Source: Gemmatimonadota bacterium (GTDB taxonomy: Bacteria > Gemmatimonadota > Gemmatimonadetes > Gemmatimonadales > Gemmatimonadaceae). Taken from it: a stretch of DNA of 64,000 nt. Position numbers and translations under genes: made by a program. Positions 55,047 through 63,159 of this stretch are shown here, in pieces. The notes beneath the pieces are model-generated. The model saw nothing but the letters and a program-made list of their open reading frames with translations. It was not told the origin of the DNA and did not search any database. The DNA is taken from NCBI GenBank assembly GCA_016719105.1, contig JADKAQ010000004.1, positions 124,001 through 188,000 on the forward strand, in the 5' to 3' direction. Numbering within the stretch: position 1 is the stretch's first letter; each line of letters starts with the position of its first letter.

Positions 55047-57782
55047 GTGCTTCGCGCCGTCCAGGATCGCTCGCTCCCGCCGGACCATGACGCCTTCGTT
55101 GCGGCCGAGCCGCCGACGGGGCGGGTCATCATCATCGCGCCGACGCGGGCGGCGTGCGAAACCATCGAGATCGCGTTAGGCCTGCATCTCGACACCGTTA
55201 TCGAGCGGGAGCACGGCGCGGAAGTGCGCGCGCTGGCGGCGTCGGGGACGGGCTTCGGCATCGTGGCCGGCACCGGGACCGGGAAGACGCTCGCGGTGCG
55301 TCCCATCGCGCAGGCGATCCTGCGCACCGAGACGCTGCGCATCGGCGTGATCAATCGCGAGCGCGAGGCGACCCCCGAGACGCCCACGTGGAACGTGATC
55401 GTGGTGACGACGGGGATCGCGCGCCGCTGGTTCCAGGACGGCGACATCCTCTCCCGCGATACACTGGTCATCGACGAGATCCACCAGACGTCTGCCGAAC
55501 TCGAGCTCTGCCTCGCGTTAGGCAAGCGGGTCGGCTGCCGCTTCATCTGGCTCTCGGCCACCGTCGATCCGCGCTTCTACGCACAGTACCTGCAGTCGTC
55601 GGCGGTGATCCAGTCCACGGCCTTCGACCCGCGCAAGGCGGCGGACGTCCGCGTCGTGCGCAAGGACCCATCCGACTTCCTCGACGACAAGTTCCTGCAG
55701 CAGGTGATGAAGCAGAAGCGTGGCGTCGGGATGTTCCTCCCCACGCGTGCCGCCGTGGAGCAGGTGGCGGGACTGGTGGCCGACCGGTTCCGGCGCATCA
55801 CCTCGGCCTTCTACCACGGCGGCGAGCCGATCCGCGTCATCCGCCCATTCCTGGAGGAGGGGGTGGAGAAGCCCTTCTTCCTGGCGATGACCGCGGCGGG
55901 GCAGAGCGCGCTGAACATCAAGGGACTCGATACCGTCATCATCGACGACACGCGCTTCACGAACGTGGTGGAGCGCGGGAAGAACGTCCTCACGCGCACG
56001 CATCTCGGGAACAACGAGATCTTGCAGATGGCGGGGCGCGTGCACGGGCGCGTCGACGACGGGAAGGTCTACATCCTGAGCGACCGCGACCTGCACTGGT
56101 CGTCGCTCCGGCCCACCGAGCCCGATTTTCAGCTGGCGGGTGATTCAGAGCGCGTGGCGCTCACCTGTGCCGACCTCGGGGTCCGCGCCGATGAACTCGA
56201 CCTCCCCGTCCCGCTCGACCGCGGCGCCTATCGGCGCGCGCTGCAGCACCTCGAGGGGCGCGGCGTCATCGAGAACGGGCGCCTGTCGCGGTACGGGCGC
56301 CTGGTCGAGAAGCTCCCCGTGGAGCGCGAGTGGGCGGAGCTGATCGTGCACGGCGAGGACACGTTGATGCCGTACCTCGCCGTGATGGCCAGCGTGGAGT
56401 CGCTGCACCGGATGACGCGCGACGAGCGCGACCTGGGCGGGCTCATCGTCTCGGGGAGCGACCACCTCACGGCCTACAACGTGTATGCCGAAGCGTTCGC
56501 GAAGGCCGGCTACATGGGCGAAGTGTACGGGTTGCCGCGGCAGCTCTTCGACGAGGCCGAGATCAATCGCTGGGCCGATCGTCGCGGTGTGCTGGTCAAG
56601 GCCATCGAGGATACGGCCCTCGCGATGGCGTCGGTGTATCGTGGCGTCGGCCTCCCGCTCCCCGACGTGATGCCGCTGGTGACCGACGAGGTCCGTCGCG
56701 CGTTCTGCGATCTCGTCGCGCGCATCATGCCGTTCGACCTCGTGATCGACGAGGCGACCGTGGACGGGCAGGAGGCCCGCGTCTCGAAGAGCAGCGTCTG
56801 CGGGTCGTGGGGGGCGGTGGCGGGGTCGCTGCGATACTTCGCTGACCGTCATGGGGTCCCGCGCGCGGCGATCGAGGGGACGCAGGTCCCGATGGGGCTC
56901 GTGCGAAAGTACGCGCAGCGCGGCGAGTCCCGCCTCACGTACGATGGGCGCGGCAAGCGCGACGCCCTCATTCGCGAGTCGCGGCTGACCTACTTCGGCT
57001 TCGATCTCGAGCGCGACGAGGACGTGCTCGACGAGTTCCCCGAGGGGCAGGAGCAGGCGGCGCGACGTGCGATCGCCGAGGCGCTGGCGCGAGGCGAGAC
57101 TCGGCACGTGGCCGTCAAGCGCAATCGTGCGGCCATCGAGGAAGCACGTGAGCTGTACCGGCGCTCCGCCGGGGCCACGCCGCGACTCGGGCTCGCCGAG
57201 CTGACGGCGATGTACGAGGAGGCGTTAGGCGAGGTGCGATCGATCCGGGAGTACCGGGGGGCGCCCCTGCGATTGCCGCGGACGGGGTGGGTCTCGCCGG
57301 AGGAGCGCGAGCGCCTGCTGGCGCTCCCCGGGCACCTCGACCTGCGCAACAAGCCGGTGGGGATCGAGTACGACGTGGAGGAGGGGGGTGGCGAGGACGG
57401 GCGTCCGGCAACGGTCGGCGTCGCGCGGCTGGTCCTCCCCGAGAAGCTGGCGCGGACCCTCGTGGACGAGGAACTCCCGCGCCTGGATCGCCCGCTGCGT
57501 TTCGTCGTGCACCGAGGGCAGCGGGGGAGCGTGCGCGCCGCGACGCTGCGCGAGTTGCAGGAACTGCTCGACCGCCCGTGGTCGCCCGATGAACGTCATG
57601 CCGGCCGAGAGGAACGGGACGAAGAGCGTCACCGGCGTCGTCGTGAACGAGACGCCGCCGACGTGCGCGGACAGTTTGCGCGTGAGCGTCGGCACGGACG
57701 CCCAGGTGGGGGACGAGGGGGAGACGGACGCGGCCGCGACGACCGGAAGGGGCGTGGCGGTGGAGGACGGCGCGGGCGCTAG
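55047..57782 (+). CDS. DEAH-family RNA helicase with Arg/Gly-rich C-terminal tail
   Basis: This protein of about 911 residues is a superfamily 2 helicase. Motifs are I GTGTGKT, II DEIH, III SATV, V AAGQSALNIKGLDTVIIDD and VI QMAGRVHGR. It looks related to HrpA/HrpB-type RNA helicases. From residue about 840 the chain becomes very Arg, Asp and Gly-rich and ends in RGGGGRRGR, a probable RNA-binding tail. The GTG at 55047 starts 9 bp after the secreted-protein stop; it lacks a clear Shine-Dalgarno, so the N-terminus is uncertain. It probably belongs with the small upstream gene. Confidence 0.85.
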   Translation: MLRAVQDRSLPPDHDAFVAAEPPTGRVIIIAPTRAACETIEIALGLHLDTVIEREHGAEVRALAASGTGFGIVAGTGTGKTLAVRPIAQAILRTETLRIGVINREREATPETPTWNVIVVTTGIARRWFQDGDILSRDTLVIDEIHQTSAELELCLALGKRVGCRFIWLSATVDPRFYAQYLQSSAVIQSTAFDPRKAADVRVVRKDPSDFLDDKFLQQVMKQKRGVGMFLPTRAAVEQVAGLVADRFRRITSAFYHGGEPIRVIRPFLEEGVEKPFFLAMTAAGQSALNIKGLDTVIIDDTRFTNVVERGKNVLTRTHLGNNEILQMAGRVHGRVDDGKVYILSDRDLHWSSLRPTEPDFQLAGDSERVALTCADLGVRADELDLPVPLDRGAYRRALQHLEGRGVIENGRLSRYGRLVEKLPVEREWAELIVHGEDTLMPYLAVMASVESLHRMTRDERDLGGLIVSGSDHLTAYNVYAEAFAKAGYMGEVYGLPRQLFDEAEINRWADRRGVLVKAIEDTALAMASVYRGVGLPLPDVMPLVTDEVRRAFCDLVARIMPFDLVIDEATVDGQEARVSKSSVCGSWGAVAGSLRYFADRHGVPRAAIEGTQVPMGLVRKYAQRGESRLTYDGRGKRDALIRESRLTYFGFDLERDEDVLDEFPEGQEQAARRAIAEALARGETRHVAVKRNRAAIEEARELYRRSAGATPRLGLAELTAMYEEALGEVRSIREYRGAPLRLPRTGWVSPEERERLLALPGHLDLRNKPVGIEYDVEEGGGEDGRPATVGVARLVLPEKLARTLVDEELPRLDRPLRFVVHRGQRGSVRAATLRELQELLDRPWSPDERHAGREERDEERHRRRRERDAADVRGQFARERRHGRPGGGRGGDGRGRDDRKGRGGGGRRGR

Positions 57783-57873
57783 CGCGGTGTGCGTCGCCTG
57801 ACGTCAGTGCCGGCACCATGCACGCCGCCACGATGGCAGCGGCAGCGCCGCCACATCGGGTGCGACGCGGAGG

Positions 57874-58392
57874 TCACGCGTCGGGGAGAACGGCTACGTA
57901 CGTCTCGCGCTTGAACGGGACGAAGCCGCGCGCGAGGTAGTTGGGGAGGGCGGCCGGGCCGTCGAGCGTGCAAGTGTGTAGCCAGATGCGCGACGCCCCC
58001 CACTCCCACCCCTCGTCGATGGCGCGCGCGAGCAGGGCACGGCCGAGCCCGCGCCCATGGCGAGAGGGGACGAGTCCGAAGTACGCGACTTCGACGGCGC
58101 GATCGGTCCCCATCGCGAGCTCGAAGTACCCTCCGATCCCGTCCGCATCGCGGAGGATCCAGATCCGGACATCCGGCCGGGCGAGGTAGGTCGCGAGCAC
58201 CTCATCGCTCCACGACAGGCGGTCCAGCCAGAAGTAGGCTCGCCCCACCTCGCGGTAGAGTTCGCGATAGGTCTCCACCGAGCAGGGCGACTCCTCGGCG
58301 ATGCTGGCGTCCGCGAGCGGCTTCGGGGCCGCGCGCTCGGCGCCAGGCGCGAGGAGCTGGAGGTAGGTGCGTTCGACCGTCACGGTGCGCAT
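57874..58392 (-). CDS. GNAT-family N-acetyltransferase
   Basis: This protein of 172 residues has the GNAT acetyl-CoA site VEVAYFGLVPSRHGRGLG in strand beta-4/alpha-3, where RHGRGLG is the CoA loop. ARAIDEGWEWGASRIWLHT and NYLARGFVPFKRE complete the fold. It transfers an acetyl group to an amine of an unknown substrate. The ATG at 58392 is chosen over an upstream in-frame ATG because the later residues carry the domain start. Confidence 0.85.
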   Translation of the reverse strand: MRTVTVERTYLQLLAPGAERAAPKPLADASIAEESPCSVETYRELYREVGRAYFWLDRLSWSDEVLATYLARPDVRIWILRDADGIGGYFELAMGTDRAVEVAYFGLVPSRHGRGLGRALLARAIDEGWEWGASRIWLHTCTLDGPAALPNYLARGFVPFKRETYVAVLPDA

Positions 58393-58617
58393 GCGCGGGA
58401 AGCTACCGGTCGAGACGCCGAGCATCCATCGCGCTCGACACGCGGAGCCTGCCCGTCCTTCGGCGCCCATATTCCAAGCAAGGCGCCGCGATCCCTCGGA
58501 CGGACGGTCCCGAGGTGCGAGTTGTCAGACCGGTCGAGTGTCCGCGCAAGGTCCATCAGCCGTGAGGGTTACGCGATTCTCTCCTCAATGCATACAGAAA
58601 TTGTCGCCTTTTCGTTC

Positions 58618-58646
58618 TTGCCGATCGGACTCTATGGTCCTATACT
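58618..58646 (+). promoter_or_regulatory. Promoter of the TetR gene with an internal dyad, probably leaderless
   Basis: TTGCCG (58618-58623), exactly 17 bp, and TATACT (58641-58646) form a strong promoter only 6 bp before the GTG at 58653, so the RNA should begin at or near the start codon. The spacer holds a dyad GGAC-TCTATG-GTCC (58627-58640) that suits autorepression. Confidence 0.65.
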
Positions 58647-58652
58647 GCCGCC

Positions 58653-59249
58653 GTGAACGAAACCAGATCTCGAATCATCGACGCCGCCGCCGTGCTGATC
58701 GCCGAGCGAGGGTTCAAGCGAACCTCGATCGACGACGTCATCGACCGCGCCTCCCTGAGTGGCAAGAGCCACTTCTATCACTACTTCAAGTCCAAGGACC
58801 AGCTTGGGCTCGAAGTCCTGAGCCGGCAGTTCGAGAAGTTCGCCGAACGCGGCCTGGCGATCCTTCGCGAGCCGATGATCGAACCGATCGAGCGGCTCAA
58901 CCTGTTCATCGATTCGCTGGTGGCGCTGCAGACGGAGCGCGGCTTCCGTATCGGCTCGCCGTTCGGGAACCTCGCGTCGGAGATGGCCGACATGCACGAG
59001 GGATTCCGCGAGCGCCTCACGCTCGTCTTCGAGCGTTGGGCGTCGCAGATCCAGTCGTTGCTGTGGGAGGCGCGTCCGTTCCTTGTCGAGGACGCGGACA
59101 CCGGGCGCCTCGCGCGCTTCATCATCGCCACGCTCGAAGGGGCGTTGATGATGTCCAAGGTCAGCCGCGACGCCGAGATGCTGCGGGGAATTGCGGCCGA
59201 CCTCAAGCGCTTCGTCGCGATGCACATGCGCGAGGGGGTGTCGACATGA
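58653..59249 (+). CDS. TetR-family transcriptional regulator
   Basis: This protein of 198 residues has the TetR helix-turn-helix (residues 1-50), including RSRIIDAAAVLIAERGFKRT, IDDVIDRASLSGKSHFYHYF and KSKDQLGLEVL. The rest is an all-helical ligand and dimer domain. It probably represses its own promoter through the dyad at 58627-58640 and responds to an unknown small molecule. The GTG coincides with the predicted transcription start. Its stop overlaps the sigma-factor start by 4 bp. Confidence 0.9.
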   Translation: MNETRSRIIDAAAVLIAERGFKRTSIDDVIDRASLSGKSHFYHYFKSKDQLGLEVLSRQFEKFAERGLAILREPMIEPIERLNLFIDSLVALQTERGFRIGSPFGNLASEMADMHEGFRERLTLVFERWASQIQSLLWEARPFLVEDADTGRLARFIIATLEGALMMSKVSRDAEMLRGIAADLKRFVAMHMREGVST

Positions 59250-59938
59250 CGCGGCTGGCGGAGATCGAAGGGTTGCCGACCGAGCGGTCGCTGGATGAGG
59301 GCGACCTCGCGAGCGAGTACCTCGTCGATGAGCCGACGTCGGAGGCGTCGCCCAGTCCGGCGCGCATCTCCCGGGCCGACCTGCTGCGCCGCGCGGAGTT
59401 CGAGCGCGAGGCGATGCTGCATCTCGATGCCCTCTACAGCTTCGCGCTCAAGCTCTCGCGTTCGCGCGACGACGCCGAGGACCTGGTGTCCGACACGATG
59501 CTACGCGCGCTCGAGCGGTGGGAGCAGTACCGGTTGGGGACCAACATCCGCGCCTGGCTGTTCACGATCCTCTATCACCTCTTCGTCAGCCGCAAGCGGC
59601 GCATCGATGCGCGTGAAGTGCTGGCGCCGGACGATTCCGATGGCGGCGCACCGTTCGAGCCGGTCGGCGAGACCGATCCCGAAGGGGCGTTTTACAACTC
59701 GTTCATCGACGAGCAGGTGGTGGCCGCGATCCAGGCCCTGCCTGGCGAGTACCGCTCGGCGGTGATGCTCAGCGACGTGCAGGGGATGCGGTACGCCGAA
59801 GTCGCACAGGTCCTCGGCGTCCCCGAGGGGACGGTGAAGTCGCGCCTGTTCCGTGGGCGCCGGATCCTGCAGAAGAAGTTGCGCAGTTACGCGACGGAGA
59901 TGGGATACATCCGCACGAGCGCCCTGCCTAACGGCTAG
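59246..59938 (+). CDS. ECF-type RNA polymerase sigma factor
   Basis: This protein of 230 residues has an acidic N-terminal extension (about 1-50). It is followed by sigma-2 (LYSFALKLSRSRDDAEDLVS, TNIRAWLFTILYHLFVSRKR) and sigma-4 (LPGEYRSAVMLSDVQGMRYA, PEGTVKSRLFRGRRILQKKL). It directs RNA polymerase to an unknown regulon. It is translated from an ATG that overlaps the TetR stop (ATGA) with GAGGGGG upstream. No anti-sigma gene is adjacent, so control may be through the coupled TetR protein. Confidence 0.9.
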   Translation: MTRLAEIEGLPTERSLDEGDLASEYLVDEPTSEASPSPARISRADLLRRAEFEREAMLHLDALYSFALKLSRSRDDAEDLVSDTMLRALERWEQYRLGTNIRAWLFTILYHLFVSRKRRIDAREVLAPDDSDGGAPFEPVGETDPEGAFYNSFIDEQVVAAIQALPGEYRSAVMLSDVQGMRYAEVAQVLGVPEGTVKSRLFRGRRILQKKLRSYATEMGYIRTSALPNG

Positions 59939-59960
59939 GGCGAGGCGACGGATATTCGGG

Positions 59961-59996
59961 CGGGGGCGGGAGCGCAGCATGGCGCCCCCGCCCCCG
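59961..59996. terminator. Bidirectional terminator
   Basis: CGGGGGCGGGAGCGC (59961-59975) pairs with GCGCCCCCGCCCCCG (59982-59996) with one mismatch, between the sigma gene and the converging CGNR gene. Confidence 0.6.
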
Positions 59997-60003
59997 CTGC
60001 CGT

Positions 60004-60726
60004 TCAGGCCTGGCTCGGATCGCCGTGCGCGTCGCCGTTCCCCGCGCGGGGCAGCTCGTCGCCCTGACGCTCGCGCTCGCGAAAGCGCGCTGCCTTGGCG
60101 CGGTTGCCGCAGGTGGCCATGTCGCACCAGCGCCGGCGCCCGTTGCGCGTGGCGTCGAAGAAGACGCGCGAACAGCGGGGGTCGCCGCAGCGCCGCACCC
60201 GCAGCAGTTCGCCGGCGATGAGCGAGTCGGCCGCGGACTCGACGACGGGGATGATCAGTCCGGCGAAGGCGTCGCCGACCGGCACGAAGGCACGCGCGAA
60301 CGACCCATCGGCGCGGCTCTCGACGCGGCGCGTTCCCGCGCTGCGCCCGAGCACGCGGTTGATTTCGGCGAGCGCATCGCCCCGGACTCGTTCGGAGTTG
60401 GCGCCCCGCTCGGCGAGTGCTCGCATGGCGGCGCGCACGCGTCGCGCATCGACCAGTGCGGCCGCGGCGCCCGCCGGTTGCTGCTGGGCGCGTCGCCGCA
60501 TCCCCAGTGCACGCTCCGCGTCGAGAATCCCGACCACCTCGAGAAAGCGCACGAGCGCTTCGAAGTCCCGCAGCAGGTCGAGGCGCGCGCTGCGTCGCAC
60601 GTCGTCGGTGTTCACGAAGTCGAGCCAGAGCCGTTCACCGATGAGGATGAACGGGGATGGCACGGCGCGCGAGTGGGGCGACGGCCGTACAGCATGCAGC
60701 GGGGCGTGCGCGTGGAGGGATGGCAT
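60004..60726 (-). CDS. CGNR zinc-finger regulator (ABATE domain protein)
   Basis: This protein of 240 residues has an N-terminal ABATE-type helical domain (about 25-170, start RLWLDFVNT) and a C-terminal CGNR zinc finger. The finger comprises RRCGDPRCSRVFFDATRNG and RRRWCDMATCGNRAKAARFR. Such proteins are thought to be stress-related transcription regulators, with the finger binding DNA. The ATG at 60726 may be followed by another good start nearer the ABATE text. It is transcribed alone toward the terminator at 59961. Confidence 0.85.
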   Translation of the reverse strand: MPSLHAHAPLHAVRPSPHSRAVPSPFILIGERLWLDFVNTDDVRRSARLDLLRDFEALVRFLEVVGILDAERALGMRRRAQQQPAGAAAALVDARRVRAAMRALAERGANSERVRGDALAEINRVLGRSAGTRRVESRADGSFARAFVPVGDAFAGLIIPVVESAADSLIAGELLRVRRCGDPRCSRVFFDATRNGRRRWCDMATCGNRAKAARFRERERQGDELPRAGNGDAHGDPSQA

Positions 60727-60848
60727 GGGCGCCCTAGCTTATCCCGCCCCCCGAACGGGAGCAAGGAGCGCCGTCGGTCCCTGCCGCCCCTTAGATTTCC
60801 CCCGCCGGTCCGACCGGACCGGTGTGCCCCGAACCCTCGTCGTCGTCC

Positions 60849-61427
60849 ATGCATTTCCCGCACGCGCCGCGCATCGCCGTGGGCTCCCGCAACCCGGTCA
60901 AGGTCGGGGCGGTGACGCAAGTCGTTAGGCAGTGGCAGGCGGCGGCGCGCATCGAGGGCGTGGCCGTGGCGTCCGGCGTTCCCGACCAGCCGCGCGGCGA
61001 CGACGAGACGCGCCGCGGCGCCGCCACGCGCGCGCGTGCCGCGCGCGCCGCGCTCGATGCGGACATCGGGATCGGGATCGAGGGTGGCGTCGTCGATGAT
61101 GACGGCGTGACGATGCACACCTGTGCGTGGGCCGCCGTCGCGTTGCGCGACGGACGCGAGTTCATCGGCGGGTCGCTGGCCATGCCGCTACCGCCCGCGG
61201 TCGCGGAACTCGTGCGGCGCGGCGTCGAACTCGGCCACGCGATGGACATCATCACCGGCGGACGGGATACCAAGCATGGCGCCGGCGCGGTGGGCATCCT
61301 GACCAATGGCCTGATCGACCGGCAGAGGGCGTACGAGATCCTCGTGACCTACGCCTTGTCGCCGCTCATCGCCTCCGACTACTGGGATGGCGTGGACGTG
61401 GCCACCGCCACCGCGACGGGGGCCTGA
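60849..61427 (+). CDS. Inosine/xanthosine triphosphatase (YjjX/DUF84-type)
   Basis: This protein of 192 residues matches the YjjX fold: RIAVGSRNPVKVGAVTQVV near the start, the acidic site GIGIEGGVVDDDGVTMHTCA and ITGGRDTKHGAGAVGILT. These enzymes clear ITP and XTP from the nucleotide pool. The ATG at 60849 fits the family start; an in-frame GTG at 60822 is possible. It heads an overlapping four-gene operon, sharing one base with the thioesterase start (TGATG). Confidence 0.85.
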   Translation: MHFPHAPRIAVGSRNPVKVGAVTQVVRQWQAAARIEGVAVASGVPDQPRGDDETRRGAATRARAARAALDADIGIGIEGGVVDDDGVTMHTCAWAAVALRDGREFIGGSLAMPLPPAVAELVRRGVELGHAMDIITGGRDTKHGAGAVGILTNGLIDRQRAYEILVTYALSPLIASDYWDGVDVATATATGA

Positions 61428-61900
61428 TGCGGCGCGCGCCGTTCATCATTCACGAACGCGTGCGATGGGGCGATTGCGATCCCATGGGGATCATTCGCTA
61501 CGACGCCTACACCCGCTTTTTCGAGTTGGGCGAGTCGGAGATGTTCCGGTCGCTCGGCATCGGCTACGCCGCCTTTGCCGAACGCTTCGGGATCACGCTG
61601 CCGAGGCGGGTGATGCACCTCGAGTTTCCGTCGCCGCCGCGCCTGGACGAGCTCCTGGAGCTGCACGTGTACGTGTCGGAAGTGGGCGGGAGCTCGTTGC
61701 GCCTCAACTTCGACGCGTACGGCGACGGTGGGGCGCTGCGCATGGAGGGCTTCCTCGTCCTCGTCTGCGTGCACGACGGCCCGGAGCGCGGCGACGCGAT
61801 CCGTGTCAAGCGCTGGCCGCCGGCCTTCCTGGAGACACTCGCCCCGGTTCGATTCCGTGTTGACGAGGCGCGCGCGACGCGCCTGGAGAACGTCCAATGA
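61427..61900 (+). CDS. Acyl-CoA thioesterase, 4HBT/YbgC type
   Basis: This protein of 157 residues has a hot-dog fold with the YbgC-type active-site text RWGDCDPMGIIRYDAYTRFF, and VMHLEFPSPPRLDELLELHV. It hydrolyses acyl-CoA to acid and CoA; the acyl group is unknown. It overlaps the preceding gene by one base and the ispH gene by 4 bases (ATGA), so all are co-translated. A role with the isoprenoid enzyme is not evident. Confidence 0.85.
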   Translation: MRRAPFIIHERVRWGDCDPMGIIRYDAYTRFFELGESEMFRSLGIGYAAFAERFGITLPRRVMHLEFPSPPRLDELLELHVYVSEVGGSSLRLNFDAYGDGGALRMEGFLVLVCVHDGPERGDAIRVKRWPPAFLETLAPVRFRVDEARATRLENVQ

Positions 61901-63159
61901 GCACGCCTGCCACTCCGCCCGATAGCTACTACCGCAAGGGATTCGGCCTGGGGTCGGAAGTCCGCGACGACCTGGCCGCCGACTACACGGGACGGCTCGT
62001 CGACCTCCTGCGTGCGCGAGACTACACGTTGACAGCGGGCGACGTGACCGTCCGGCTGGCCAAGGAATTCGGCTTCTGCTACGGCGTCGACCGCGCGGTG
62101 GAGTATGCGTACCAGACGCGGCGCAAGTTCCCGGACCGGCGCCTCTTCCTGCTGGGGGAGATCATCCACAATCCCCACGTCAACGACAACCTGCGGCGCA
62201 TGGGGATCGAGATCCTCGAGCCGCTGGAGGGAGCGCGGGACGGTGAGCCGCGCTTCGACTTTTCCGTCGTCGCTCCTGAAGATGTCGTGATCCTCCCCGC
62301 GTTCGGCGTGACGGTTGCCGACTTCGCGGCGCTGCGCGAGCGCGGGGGGGTGATGGTCGACACCACCTGCGGGAGCGTGCTCAACGTCTGGAAACGCGTG
62401 GAAGCGTACGCGCGTGACGGCTTCACCTCCCTCATCCACGGGAAGTACTACCACGAGGAGACGCGGGCCACGGCGTCTCAGGTGCTCAAGTATCCCGGCG
62501 GGCACTACCTGGTCGTGCGCGACATGTCGGAGGCGGAGGCGGTCTGCGCCTACATCACGTCGTTGGGGGCCGGGGCGGTCAACGCGGCGGCGCGCGAGGC
62601 GTTCGCCCATCGATTCGCCAAGGCCGCCTCCCCGGGCTTCGACCCGGATCTGCACCTGCGCCGCATCGGGGTCGCCAACCAGACCACGATGCTCGCCCGC
62701 GAGTCGCTGGAGATCGGCGAGGTGGCCGGCGAGGCGATGGCGCGAGCGTTCGGCCCGGAGTATCGCGCGGCGAACTTCCGGACCTTCGACACGATCTGCT
62801 CGGCGACGCAGGATCGGCAGGACGCGGTCAACGAACTGCTGAAGGAGCCGCTCGACGCGATGGTCGTGGTCGGAGGGTTCAATTCCAGCAACACGATCTC
62901 GCTCGCGGCGCTGTGCGCCGAGCACGTCCCCTCGTACCACGTCGAGGACGCGGAGGCGATCGAACCGGCGACGCGCTCGCTCCACTATCGGGTGGCCGGG
63001 GTGAAACACGTGGAAGCGGACGCGACCGATTGGCTCCCGCCGAGCGGGGCCGTGCGCGTGGGGCTGACGGCCGGCGCCAGCACGCCCAACAACAAGATCG
63101 GGGAAGCGGTGGCGCGCATCTTCGCCACGCGCGGCATCGCCGTAGATTCGATCGTGTGA
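61897..63159 (+). CDS. ispH: 4-hydroxy-3-methylbut-2-enyl diphosphate reductase
   Basis: IspH is the last enzyme of the MEP pathway and makes IPP and DMAPP using a 4Fe-4S cluster. This protein of 420 residues is longer than the E. coli type by an N-terminal and a central extension. The cluster Cys residues appear in GFCYGVDRAVEYAYQ, DTTCGSV and DTICSAT, with substrate-binding HNPHVN and the Thr/Glu region. It indicates isoprenoid synthesis by the MEP route. It overlaps its neighbours on both sides by 4 bp. Confidence 0.93.
   Translation: MSTPATPPDSYYRKGFGLGSEVRDDLAADYTGRLVDLLRARDYTLTAGDVTVRLAKEFGFCYGVDRAVEYAYQTRRKFPDRRLFLLGEIIHNPHVNDNLRRMGIEILEPLEGARDGEPRFDFSVVAPEDVVILPAFGVTVADFAALRERGGVMVDTTCGSVLNVWKRVEAYARDGFTSLIHGKYYHEETRATASQVLKYPGGHYLVVRDMSEAEAVCAYITSLGAGAVNAAAREAFAHRFAKAASPGFDPDLHLRRIGVANQTTMLARESLEIGEVAGEAMARAFGPEYRAANFRTFDTICSATQDRQDAVNELLKEPLDAMVVVGGFNSSNTISLAALCAEHVPSYHVEDAEAIEPATRSLHYRVAGVKHVEADATDWLPPSGAVRVGLTAGASTPNNKIGEAVARIFATRGIAVDSIV

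Noticed and set aside
58367..59938. A long open frame beginning upstream of TetR and ending as the sigma factor
   Set aside because: The upstream part is Arg-rich, out-of-frame text of the TetR gene. The sigma domains begin at the ATG at 59246.
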